Shown here: one piece after another, positions 18,901-26,514 of the stretch
Layout of the letters: every line of letters begins with the position of its first letter
How positions within the stretch are numbered: the first letter of the stretch is position 1
Assembly: GCA_905215555.1 (NCBI GenBank)
Contig: CAJMQU010000026.1
Coordinates: forward strand, 1-63,426
DNA length: 63,426 nucleotides
Direction of reading: 5' to 3'
Source: an uncultured bacterium
Lineage (GTDB): Bacteria; Bacteroidota; Bacteroidia; Bacteroidales; Bacteroidaceae
The notes under the pieces: generated by a model
What the model was told of the DNA's origin: nothing
The model's database searches: none
The model's input: only the letters and a program-made list of their open reading frames with translations
Made by a program: the position numbers and the translations under genes

Positions 18901-18981
18901 GAAAAGTATGGTAGTGATACTCGCGGTCATGCCTATCCTAATGCCAAGACGTTTTCTGTCGGTTTAAACATTACATTATAA
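15904..18981 (+). CDS. SusC-like TonB-dependent outer membrane transporter
   Basis: The product has 1025 residues with a signal peptide (ends near SYAS). A carboxypeptidase-regulatory-like domain (VQGSVKDAAGEAIIGASV, residues about 45-120) precedes the TonB-box region DEVVVVAYGTQ (about 123-133), the plug (GVTVSSFSAQPGAEGDVEIR; PMILIDGVEG; IENISVLKDAASASIYG) and a long 22-strand-type barrel. It ends in an aromatic-poor but typical SusC tail (KTFSVGLNITL). With SusD it imports oligosaccharides across the outer membrane. It is the first gene of the 26-kb rightward operon and starts 78 bp after the inverted repeat. A degenerate -7 box, GACTTTTG (15868-15875), fits an activator-dependent promoter. 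Confidence 0.97.
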   Translation: MNKQHVLQRRIVFGLLFLGGVSLSYASTEKDFEFSASAITQQAVTVQGSVKDAAGEAIIGASVVVEGTTNGLITDVNGHFSIRASVGQNLVISYVGYETQVVKVARVNQQINIVLKESSELIDEVVVVAYGTQKKANLTGAVASVKVNDIKDIPVSNTSSLLQGRMSGVTVSSFSAQPGAEGDVEIRIRGINTFGDSNPMILIDGVEGSLNSVSPNDIENISVLKDAASASIYGVRAANGVVLVTTKRGNTDKKTLSYSGSYGVQKATILPTYINSWDWATLYNEQNEAMGDVTTNYTPEMIQQMKDGSRPDLFANTRWSDKIFRSAPIQTHHLSMSGGNAASHYMGSVGYMGQDGIMEGTSTDRFNFRLNADSKFIDIITLGLNVSGNHEEVEEPTIGTYYVFEQMKWHSRPSVPYKYSDGEWGFVDGNDKMQAIKNPAYATTITSKKKYSRFDGKAFLEIEPIKNLSIKTSFAYQYNQWNSISAEPAYIPHDSNGNPVGGSGKNYLTDAYYSETQWINENLITYHFDVNGHAFNFLLGQSNQYNNFRSTTATGEDLPSDNISVLNGALSTSAKGDAAEAALRSFFGRVNYNYKDRYLAEFNLRRDESSRIPKKNRTGYFPSVSVGWNIAQEAFMEKYNFINQLKLRGSWGELGNQEIGYYPFAQYIGLGNNYVWGDNKVSGVAISSLANPDIKWETTATTDIGIDAAFLNNKITLTADYFYKKTSDILLQLPIPGIVGIATEPYVNAASVKNEGWEFALGYNDQWGDWKFGANVNFSKVKNEILDLHGKDSWITDWSINLEGHPINSYYGYVADGLYRTQAEVDEANEKNSVGGGALKLGDIRYKDVSGPDGKPDGVVDTYDRTVIGNPFPDFTYGFGLNAAYKGFDLSAFFQGVAGVDRVVMDYPTISGNVTTVFLDRYSESANPNGNFPRLGNGDYNSRPSSFWLKDASYLRLKNIELGYSFKQEWIRKAKLERLRIYVSAQNILTITGIDDYDPEKYGSDTRGHAYPNAKTFSVGLNITL

Positions 18982-18999
18982 TTTAAAAAAAAGAAGATC

Positions 19000-20553
19000 A
19001 TGAAAAAAATATATTATTCAGTTATTTTGTCGTTGGCCTTTTCACTCTTTTCTTGTTCAGACTTTTTGGATCGTGAGTCTTTGTCTGAGTTATCCAATGG
19101 TAATTTTTGGAATACAGAGGCTGATGCGACTAAAGCATTGGTAGGTTGCTACGATGCTTTACAGAGTGAAGGTAGCTTTGGATTCTGCTGGCCGGGTGGC
19201 CGGACTTGTAGTTTGCGTGAACTGGAATTTGCTACGGATAACGGTTATTTCGCTTGGATTCCATGGGTAGGGCCTGATGTGATTACTACCAATACCATGA
19301 GCCCTACATCTACAGTTGTTGAGGCCGTGTGGAATGCTTCATACGCAGGTATTGCACGATGCAACAATGTTATCGAGAAAGTACCTCAAATGTTGGAAGC
19401 TGGTAAAATAGGTGAGGAGGCAGGTACAAGAATCATTTGTGAAGCCAAGTTTATCAGGGCTTTGTTTTATAATCATCTGACCAGCTTGTATCGCGATGTC
19501 CCAAAGGTTTTTAATGTGTTGACTACTGAAACGAGCCAGGTGGCTAAATCGCAGAAATCAGAAATAGTAGCCGATATAATCAAGGACTTGAAGGATATTA
19601 CAGCCGAAGGAATGTTGCCTGTTACGGCTGATAGAGGGCGTGCCACCAGAGGTGCTGCATTGGGATTGCTGACCCGTGTATACCTGTATAACGAGATGTA
19701 TAAAGAGGCTGCTGATGCAGCTTTACAAGTTATTGGCCTGAATCAGTATGAGATAGACCCGAATTATAGTACTCTGTTCTCAGAGGCTGGCGGTACCAGC
19801 AAAGAAATTGTATTTGCCATTCGCTTTAAAAATACTGACCAGCAAAATGGTGAAGGTGGGTTCTTGGCTTATAATTATGGATATCCGATGGAGTGGCAGT
19901 TACCTTATCCGAACTTGGCTAATGATTTTTACTGCAAGGATGGAAAACCTATTGCTACTTCAGGAATCTATGATCCGGATGATGACTCTACCCGTGACCC
20001 ACGTTTGACGTATACCTTGATGACTAAGAATGGGGATACATATGCTGGTAAAGTAAGTGATGCATGGTGGTCTTGGAACAGCCCATTCCAATTGTTTATG
20101 CGTAAATATCAGAACCAGCCGACTACCTGGGGAGCTGATAATCAGGATATGTATGTCATTCGCTATGCCGATGTGCTGTTGATGCGTGCTGAAGCTTTGG
20201 CTAAACAAAATTCTGATAAAGATGAAATCATGTCGATGGTGAACCAGGTGCGTCAGCGTGCTGACGTAATGATGCCGAAAGTGGAAGATGCTGAAGGAGC
20301 AAACCTTTCTTATGACCAATTGCTCGATGTGGTGAAACATGAAAGAAGAGTGGAATTGGCTTTGGAAGGTACCCGTTATTTCGACCTTTTGCGTTGGAGA
20401 GAAATGGATAAAGCTTACGAAAGATGTCGGGCAGACGGTGGTGCAGGTTCTCATATCTTTGATTCTTCTAAAGGATATGTATGGCCTATTCCGCAATCAG
20501 AACTGGATAATAACAGAGCTTTGGTACAAGCACCGGAATGGGGTGGTAAATAA
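19000..20553 (+). CDS. SusD-like surface glycan-binding lipoprotein
   Basis: The product has 517 residues with a lipoprotein signal (FSLFSC, Cys19) followed by acidic residues (SDFLDRES), as in surface-exported Bacteroides lipoproteins. The SusD N-terminal signature FWNTEADATKALVGCYDAL and the TPR-like helices (AKFIRALFYNHLTSLYRDVPKV; RGAALGLLTRVYLYN) are present, as is the C-terminal block YADVLLMRAEAL and ERRVELALEGTRYFDLLRW. It caps the SusC barrel and binds the glycan. The gap to susC is 18 bp. No separate SusE/F-like binding protein follows, which is unusual for a PUL of this size. Confidence 0.97.
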   Translation: MKKIYYSVILSLAFSLFSCSDFLDRESLSELSNGNFWNTEADATKALVGCYDALQSEGSFGFCWPGGRTCSLRELEFATDNGYFAWIPWVGPDVITTNTMSPTSTVVEAVWNASYAGIARCNNVIEKVPQMLEAGKIGEEAGTRIICEAKFIRALFYNHLTSLYRDVPKVFNVLTTETSQVAKSQKSEIVADIIKDLKDITAEGMLPVTADRGRATRGAALGLLTRVYLYNEMYKEAADAALQVIGLNQYEIDPNYSTLFSEAGGTSKEIVFAIRFKNTDQQNGEGGFLAYNYGYPMEWQLPYPNLANDFYCKDGKPIATSGIYDPDDDSTRDPRLTYTLMTKNGDTYAGKVSDAWWSWNSPFQLFMRKYQNQPTTWGADNQDMYVIRYADVLLMRAEALAKQNSDKDEIMSMVNQVRQRADVMMPKVEDAEGANLSYDQLLDVVKHERRVELALEGTRYFDLLRWREMDKAYERCRADGGAGSHIFDSSKGYVWPIPQSELDNNRALVQAPEWGGK

Positions 20554-20571
20554 TTGAAATAAATTCCAGAT

Positions 20572-20613
20572 AAAGGCTGGCTGGATGAGAGTCCTGTCTG
20601 AAGGCTGGCCTTT
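20572..20613 (+). other. Intra-operon hairpin between susD and the enzyme genes
   Basis: AAAGGCTGGCT and the facing GGCTGGCCTTT pair over about 11 bp with some G-U pairs. No U-run follows, so it is more likely a 3' stabiliser of the susCD message or a partial attenuator than a full terminator. This would let susCD be made at higher levels than the downstream enzymes. Confidence 0.5.
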
Positions 20614-20633
20614 GTACTGCTAAATATGATGAT

Positions 20634-23036
20634 ATGAGAAGTATATACAGCCTATTGTTTTTGTTAATAACGTTGGTAGTGAGTAGTTGCAGTGAAAAGG
20701 GAACTACACCTCGGGAGCAATCTTTCGATGAAGAATGGTTATTCCATCGTGGTGACATACCTGAAGGTGAGAAATCCGATTTAGACGATTCGCAATGGTG
20801 TCAGGTGAATCTTCCGCATGACTGGAGTATTGAAAATATTCCAGGAACAAACTCTCCTTTTATTGCCGATGCTGTCACGGAAGTCTCTGGGGGCTTTACT
20901 GTGGGGGGAACAGGCTGGTATAGAAAACATTTCCATGTGGATGAAGCCGAAAAGGGAAAATGCATTGCTGTCGCTTTTGATGGAATTTATATGAATGCAG
21001 ATATTTGGGTGAATGATAACCATGTAGCTAACCATGTTTATGGATATACTGCATTCGAACTGGATATAACTGATTATGTGCGTTTTGGAGCAGAGAACCT
21101 GATTGCTGTCCGTGTAAAAAATGAGGGCTTGAACTGTCGTTGGTATACGGGTTCAGGTATCTACAGACATACTTCTTTGAAAATAACTGATCCTCTACAC
21201 TTTGAAACTTGGGAAACGTTTGTTACTGCTCCTATTGCAACGGTGGATAGAGCTGAGGTACATGTGCAAAGTGTTTTGGCGAATACTGAGAAAGCGACCG
21301 GAAAGGTGATTTGGGAAACGCAGATTGTAGATAAAGAGAATCGCACTGTTGACCGAAAAGAGCAACAGGTGACATTGGATAATGAAGAGAAGATAAAGAT
21401 TAGTCATCTGCTGGAAGTGGCTTCTCCACAATTATGGTCTACAGACAACCCTTACTTATATACGGTTGTAAACCGGCTTCTGCAAGATAATAAGATTATA
21501 GATGAAGAACGTATTTCAATAGGTATACGCAATATTACATTTAGTGCTGAAAAAGGTTTTCAGTTAAATGGTAAATCCATGAAACTAAAGGGCGGATGCA
21601 TCCATCATGACAATGGTCTTTTGGGTGCAAAAGCTTTTGACAGGGCAGAAGAAAGAAAAGTCGAATTATTGAAGGCTGCTGGATTTAATGCGCTTCGTCT
21701 GTCTCATAATCCTCCTTCAACCGCTTTGCTCAATGCATGCGACCGTTTAGGAATGTTGGTCATAGATGAAGCTTTTGATATGTGGCGCTATGGTCACTAT
21801 AAAGGAGATTATGGAGACTATTTTGACGACCGGTGGCAAAGTGATATGTATAGTATGGTGGCACGTGACCGGAATCATCCTTGTGTTATTATGTGGAGTA
21901 TCGGTAATGAAATCAAAGATAAGGAAACTGCTGAAGTAGTAGATATATGCAGGGAACTGGCAGATTTTGTTAAGGCACTTGATACTACACGTCCTGTTAC
22001 AGCTGGGGTTAATTCTGTTGTTGATGCAACGGATGATTTTCTGAACACTTTGGATGTCTGTGGATACAATTACTGTTTGAACCGTTATGAATCGGATGCC
22101 AAACGTTATCCGGAACGTATTATTTATGCTTCGGAATCTTATGCCTCCCAAGCTTATGATTATTGGAAAGGGGTGGAACAGCATCCGTGGGTGATCGGTG
22201 ATTTTATCTGGACAGCATTTGATTATATTGGTGAGGCAAGTATCGGTTGGTGTGGGTATCCGCTTGATAAGCGTATCTTTCCCTGGAACCATGCTTATTG
22301 CGGAGATCTTAATCTTTCAGGAGAACGTCGTCCTCAATCCTATCTACGGGAAACATTGTGGAGTGAAAATTCTGTATCATATATTGTGGTTACTCCTCCT
22401 GTTCCTTCTTTCCCTTTGAATCCGGACAAGGCGGATTGGAGTGTATGGGATTTTCCTGATGTGGTGGATCATTGGAATTTCCCTGGTTATGAGGGGAAGG
22501 AACTGGCAGTGTCCGTATATTCCAATTGCGAACAGGTGGAACTCTTTCTGAATGGTGACTCTTTTGGGAAACAAATAAATACTGCTGATAAAAAGCATGT
22601 ATTGACCTGGAAAGTTCCTTATGCTTTCGGAGTACTGAAAGCGATTAGCTATGATAAAAATGGGGAAATGCATACCACTACTCTTGAAAGTGCCGGTAAG
22701 GTTGAAAAGATACATCTCTCGGCTGATAGAACGGATATCGTGGCTGACGGCAACGACTTGAGTTATGTGACATTGGAATTGGTGGATGCTAAAGGTATAC
22801 GGAATCAGCAGGCTGAGGAATTGGTGGAATTTTCTATTGAAGGAGATGCAACTATTGAAGGCGTAGGGAATGCAAATCCGATGAGTACGGAAAGTTTTGT
22901 GGCAAACAGCCGGAAAACTTGGCGCGGAAGTAATTTGCTGGTAGTTCGTTCCGGTAAATCATCTGGTCGGATAATTGTAACGGCAAAGGTACAGGGACTT
23001 CCGGTAGCAAGTATTACTATAAACCAAAAAGACTGA
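20634..23036 (+). CDS. GH2 family beta-galactosidase-like lipoprotein
   Basis: The product has 800 residues with a lipoprotein signal (LVVSSC, Cys19). The order is a jelly-roll sugar-binding domain (WLFHRGDIPEGE; VNLPHDWSIEN; GGTGWYRKHF), an immunoglobulin-like domain and a TIM barrel with acid/base VIMWSIGNEIKD (Glu426) and nucleophile IIYASESYAS (Glu501). C-terminal beta domains follow (DUF4982 and a Big-like domain). The family mostly removes terminal beta-galactose, but GH2 also includes glucuronidases and mannosidases, so the sugar is inferred from the galactosidase-like motifs. The next gene is a clear paralogue with an extra domain. Confidence 0.93.
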   Translation: MRSIYSLLFLLITLVVSSCSEKGTTPREQSFDEEWLFHRGDIPEGEKSDLDDSQWCQVNLPHDWSIENIPGTNSPFIADAVTEVSGGFTVGGTGWYRKHFHVDEAEKGKCIAVAFDGIYMNADIWVNDNHVANHVYGYTAFELDITDYVRFGAENLIAVRVKNEGLNCRWYTGSGIYRHTSLKITDPLHFETWETFVTAPIATVDRAEVHVQSVLANTEKATGKVIWETQIVDKENRTVDRKEQQVTLDNEEKIKISHLLEVASPQLWSTDNPYLYTVVNRLLQDNKIIDEERISIGIRNITFSAEKGFQLNGKSMKLKGGCIHHDNGLLGAKAFDRAEERKVELLKAAGFNALRLSHNPPSTALLNACDRLGMLVIDEAFDMWRYGHYKGDYGDYFDDRWQSDMYSMVARDRNHPCVIMWSIGNEIKDKETAEVVDICRELADFVKALDTTRPVTAGVNSVVDATDDFLNTLDVCGYNYCLNRYESDAKRYPERIIYASESYASQAYDYWKGVEQHPWVIGDFIWTAFDYIGEASIGWCGYPLDKRIFPWNHAYCGDLNLSGERRPQSYLRETLWSENSVSYIVVTPPVPSFPLNPDKADWSVWDFPDVVDHWNFPGYEGKELAVSVYSNCEQVELFLNGDSFGKQINTADKKHVLTWKVPYAFGVLKAISYDKNGEMHTTTLESAGKVEKIHLSADRTDIVADGNDLSYVTLELVDAKGIRNQQAEELVEFSIEGDATIEGVGNANPMSTESFVANSRKTWRGSNLLVVRSGKSSGRIIVTAKVQGLPVASITINQKD

Positions 23037-23061
23037 GGTTTCTCTTTTAAAATAAATATAT

Positions 23062-26000
23062 ATGAAGTTGAAAGCATTAATAAAACGATATATGTTTGCC
23101 ATCACAGGCTTGTTGTTCGTAACGGCATGTAGCCAGGAGGCAGATTACTCCGCACGGAAAACGAAGTTTGATCAAAGTTGGAAGTTTTATCATGGCGAGA
23201 TGGAAGGTGCCGAGAAAGAATCTTATGATGATTCAAATTGGCGGATTTTAGATATACCGCATGACTGGAGTGTAGAACCTTTGGCTCAATCGGATAGTAT
23301 GTCGATAGGCCCTTTTTTCAAAGGGAGTATTGGTGGTTTTGCTACCGGGCAAACCGTGGGTGGAGAAGGCTGGTATAGGAAAACATTCGTCATTGACCGT
23401 AAAGATGCTCACAAACTTCATTCACTTTATTTCGAAGGTGTATATGCCCAGTCCGAGGTGTGGGTGAATGGGCGGAAAGTGAATTTTAATGCTTATGGTT
23501 ACTCTTCATTCAGATGTGATATAACTCCTTATTGCCATCCGGCAGGTGAAGTCAACACTGTTGCCGTAAGAGTCGTGAATGAAGGGAAGAACTCGCGGTG
23601 GTATGCGGGTTCCGGCATTTACCGGCATGTATGGCTGATAAAGACTGACCGTGTGCATTTGGATGAATGGGCAGTTGCTGTTCGTACTATGAATGTGTTG
23701 GAAAATGAAGCGTCATTGACGATATATGCGGATGTGTTGAATGAGACTACAAAGGGTGAAAGAGTGAATATGGCTGTCAGGATAATATCTCCTGAGGGGG
23801 AAGAAGTGGGGAAAACGGAGCAAGCTGTGAACGTAAATGCGGCAAGTAAGCAAACTGTTTCCGTCTCTTTGCCTGTAAAAAGCGCAAAACTATGGTCGGT
23901 TGATCACCCACATTTGTATAAAGTACAGATTACTGTCAGTTCAGGAACGAAGATGTTAGACCGGATTTCTATTCCTTTTGGCATCCGCACTCTTTCTTTT
24001 AGTGCTGAAGAAGGATTTAAACTGAATGGTTTACCGCTGAATTTGAAGGGGGGATGTGTGCATCATGATAACGGCTTGTTGGGTGCGGTTTCTCTGGATA
24101 GGGCGGAAGCGCGTAAGGTGGAGTTATTGAAGGCAAACGGGTATAATGCAGTCCGGTGTGCTCACAATCCGCCTGCAGAAGCTTTTCTGCGTGCTTGTGA
24201 TGAACAGGGGATGCTGGTGATTGATGAGGCCTTTGACCATTGGCAGAAAGAAAAAAATCCTCAGGATTACCATCGTTTTTTTGACGAATGGAGTGAAAAA
24301 GATATTTCTGCAATGGTACTGCGGGATAGAAATCATCCCTCTGTCATTATGTGGAGTATCGGGAATGAAATTCAGGAACGTTCGGATGACACAGGTATCA
24401 AGATTGCGGAAAGGTTAAGAAATATAGTAAAGGCATTAGACCCTTCGCGCCCCGTAACTGCGGCTATTAACGATTACTGGGACAATCCACAAATGAAATG
24501 GAAGGAAGATGCTTCGAAAGCGATGCAGTATCTGGATGTGGCAGGTTATAACTATATGTGGTATGAGTATGAGAACGATCATAGAAAAGATTCTACCCGT
24601 GTGATATATGGCAGTGAAACTGTGGCACAGGAAGCAGCTGTCAATTGGAGTCTGGTGGAAAAGCATCCGTATATCATTGGTGATTTTGTTTGGACTGCTC
24701 TTGATTATCTGGGTGAAGCAGGAATCGGACATACTCTGGAGTTGGATAAGGGTGAAAAAAATCCGCAATTCATGGACTGGCCCTGGTATAACGCCTGGTG
24801 TGGAGATATTGATATTTGTGGTGAAAAGAAACCGCAATCTTATTATAGAGATATTGTTTGGAATGAAAGAGAGATAGCTATGGCTGTGCAACCGTTACCG
24901 GCTCCTGGCAAAGTGGAGGACGTAAGCTATTGGGGTTGGAAGAATGAGTCACTTAGCTGGAATTGGAAGGGGTTGGAAGGCAAGCCGATAAAAGTAAATG
25001 TATATAGCCGTGCACCTAAGGTGAGGCTCTATCTCAATGATGAATTGGTGGGTGAAAAAGAAATCTCGAAGAAAGACTATACAGCTACATTCGTAGTGGA
25101 TTATCAGCCGGGCAAATTAAAGGCTGCCGCTACCTATGGTGACAGTGAATCTTCATATGCTGTTCTGCAGACTACGGAGGCTCCGGTACGGATACGTTTA
25201 GTGGCGGATAACAAAGTCATTCGTGCCGACCGGGATGATCTGGCTTATGTCACGATTGAACTGGTAGATAAGGAGGGAAGGGTAGTGCCGGATGCTGATA
25301 CAAAAGTAACCCTGCAAGTTGTAGGAAATGGTGTGATTTGTGGTTCCGGGAATGCTTGCCCTACCGATATGGACAGTTTCCGTTCTTTGACTCCCGAAAC
25401 TTTCAGAGGGAAAGCGATGGCTATCTTGCAGTCTGACGGTACTGCTGGTGAGATAACTCTGAAAGTTTCTGCAGAAAGCATGCAAGGAGCGTTTATTACG
25501 ATCAAGACAATAGATAAAGCAATGCCTGAACAACAGGGCAAAGATTTAGTAGTCTCTGGCAGTATATGGAAAGATACGGAAGGTAATTCGATAAATGCGC
25601 ATGGAGGCGGTATTCTTTTCCATGAAGGAGTTTATTATTGGTATGGTGAGTTCAAAGGAGATTCTACCTATCGTCTGGATTGGGTGAAAACCTGGGAGTG
25701 CTGGAGGGCGGAGGCTGGAGGAGTAGCTTGCTATTCATCCAGGAACCTGATAGACTGGAAGTTCGAAGGAAGAGTATTGCCGACTGTAAATGATGACCCG
25801 AATTCTGATCTTCATCCTTCTCAGGTGATAGAACGCCCTAAAGTTATTTATAATGAGAAAACAGGTAAATTTGTGATGTGGATGCATGTTGAAAGCCCCG
25901 ATTATGAGAAAGCGCATGCAGGTGTGGCTATTTCTGATTCACCGACGGGAACATTCACTTATTTGGGTTCATTCAAACCGAATGGAGCGGATAGCCGTGA

Positions 26001-26502
26001 TCAGACTGTTTTCAAGGATGATGATGGGAAGGCTTATCATATTTGTTCGTCAGAATGGAACAAAACGTTATATATCAGCTTGCTGAATGATGATTATACA
26101 AAACCGTCGGGAACTTATGTCCGGAGATTTATCGGGCAGTCACGGGAAGCTCCTGCCATTTTTAAGAGAAACGGTCATTACTATATGCTCTCATCTGGTT
26201 GCACCGGGTGGGATCCAAACAAGGCCAAATGGGCTGTATCTGATTCAATGTTGGGAGTCTGGGAACTGAAAGATAACCCCTGTATGGGACGTGATGCTGA
26301 TAAGACATTCTATGCCCAGAGTACCTATGTACTCCCCATTGAAGGATGCCCGGATCAATATATGGCAATGTTTGACCGATGGAATAAAACGGACTTGATA
26401 GACTCACGATATGTTTGGCTTCCGATTGAATTTCATGGAGATAAACCGATTATCCGTTGGGTGGATAAATGGGATATACAGAAGATGGAAGCTGTTTATT
26501 AA
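23062..26502 (+). CDS. Two-enzyme fusion: GH2 beta-galactosidase-like plus C-terminal GH43
   Basis: The product has 1146 residues with a lipoprotein signal (FVTAC, Cys23) followed by SQEAD, which could direct surface export. Residues about 30-830 form a complete GH2 enzyme related to the preceding gene: acid/base IMWSIGNEIQER (Glu436) and nucleophile VIYGSETVAQ (Glu519). Residues about 833-1140 form a five-bladed-propeller GH43 domain with NAHGGGILFHEGVYYWYGE (from about 845), PKVIYNEKTGKFVMWMH and SREAPAIFKRNGHYYMLSSG (Glu1029 as likely acid). The AHGGG form lacks the usual Asp base of GH43 and resembles the subfamilies that contain exo-beta-1,3-galactanases. The fusion suggests successive cleavage of a decorated beta-galactan. 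The gap to the previous gene is 25 bp. Confidence 0.92.
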   Translation: MKLKALIKRYMFAITGLLFVTACSQEADYSARKTKFDQSWKFYHGEMEGAEKESYDDSNWRILDIPHDWSVEPLAQSDSMSIGPFFKGSIGGFATGQTVGGEGWYRKTFVIDRKDAHKLHSLYFEGVYAQSEVWVNGRKVNFNAYGYSSFRCDITPYCHPAGEVNTVAVRVVNEGKNSRWYAGSGIYRHVWLIKTDRVHLDEWAVAVRTMNVLENEASLTIYADVLNETTKGERVNMAVRIISPEGEEVGKTEQAVNVNAASKQTVSVSLPVKSAKLWSVDHPHLYKVQITVSSGTKMLDRISIPFGIRTLSFSAEEGFKLNGLPLNLKGGCVHHDNGLLGAVSLDRAEARKVELLKANGYNAVRCAHNPPAEAFLRACDEQGMLVIDEAFDHWQKEKNPQDYHRFFDEWSEKDISAMVLRDRNHPSVIMWSIGNEIQERSDDTGIKIAERLRNIVKALDPSRPVTAAINDYWDNPQMKWKEDASKAMQYLDVAGYNYMWYEYENDHRKDSTRVIYGSETVAQEAAVNWSLVEKHPYIIGDFVWTALDYLGEAGIGHTLELDKGEKNPQFMDWPWYNAWCGDIDICGEKKPQSYYRDIVWNEREIAMAVQPLPAPGKVEDVSYWGWKNESLSWNWKGLEGKPIKVNVYSRAPKVRLYLNDELVGEKEISKKDYTATFVVDYQPGKLKAAATYGDSESSYAVLQTTEAPVRIRLVADNKVIRADRDDLAYVTIELVDKEGRVVPDADTKVTLQVVGNGVICGSGNACPTDMDSFRSLTPETFRGKAMAILQSDGTAGEITLKVSAESMQGAFITIKTIDKAMPEQQGKDLVVSGSIWKDTEGNSINAHGGGILFHEGVYYWYGEFKGDSTYRLDWVKTWECWRAEAGGVACYSSRNLIDWKFEGRVLPTVNDDPNSDLHPSQVIERPKVIYNEKTGKFVMWMHVESPDYEKAHAGVAISDSPTGTFTYLGSFKPNGADSRDQTVFKDDDGKAYHICSSEWNKTLYISLLNDDYTKPSGTYVRRFIGQSREAPAIFKRNGHYYMLSSGCTGWDPNKAKWAVSDSMLGVWELKDNPCMGRDADKTFYAQSTYVLPIEGCPDQYMAMFDRWNKTDLIDSRYVWLPIEFHGDKPIIRWVDKWDIQKMEAVY

Positions 26503-26514
26503 CCTGAAAATGTA

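Noticed and set aside
20572..20613. Full terminator between susD and GH2
   Set aside because: The stem contains G-U pairs and no U-run follows, so it is kept only as a stabilising or attenuating hairpin.
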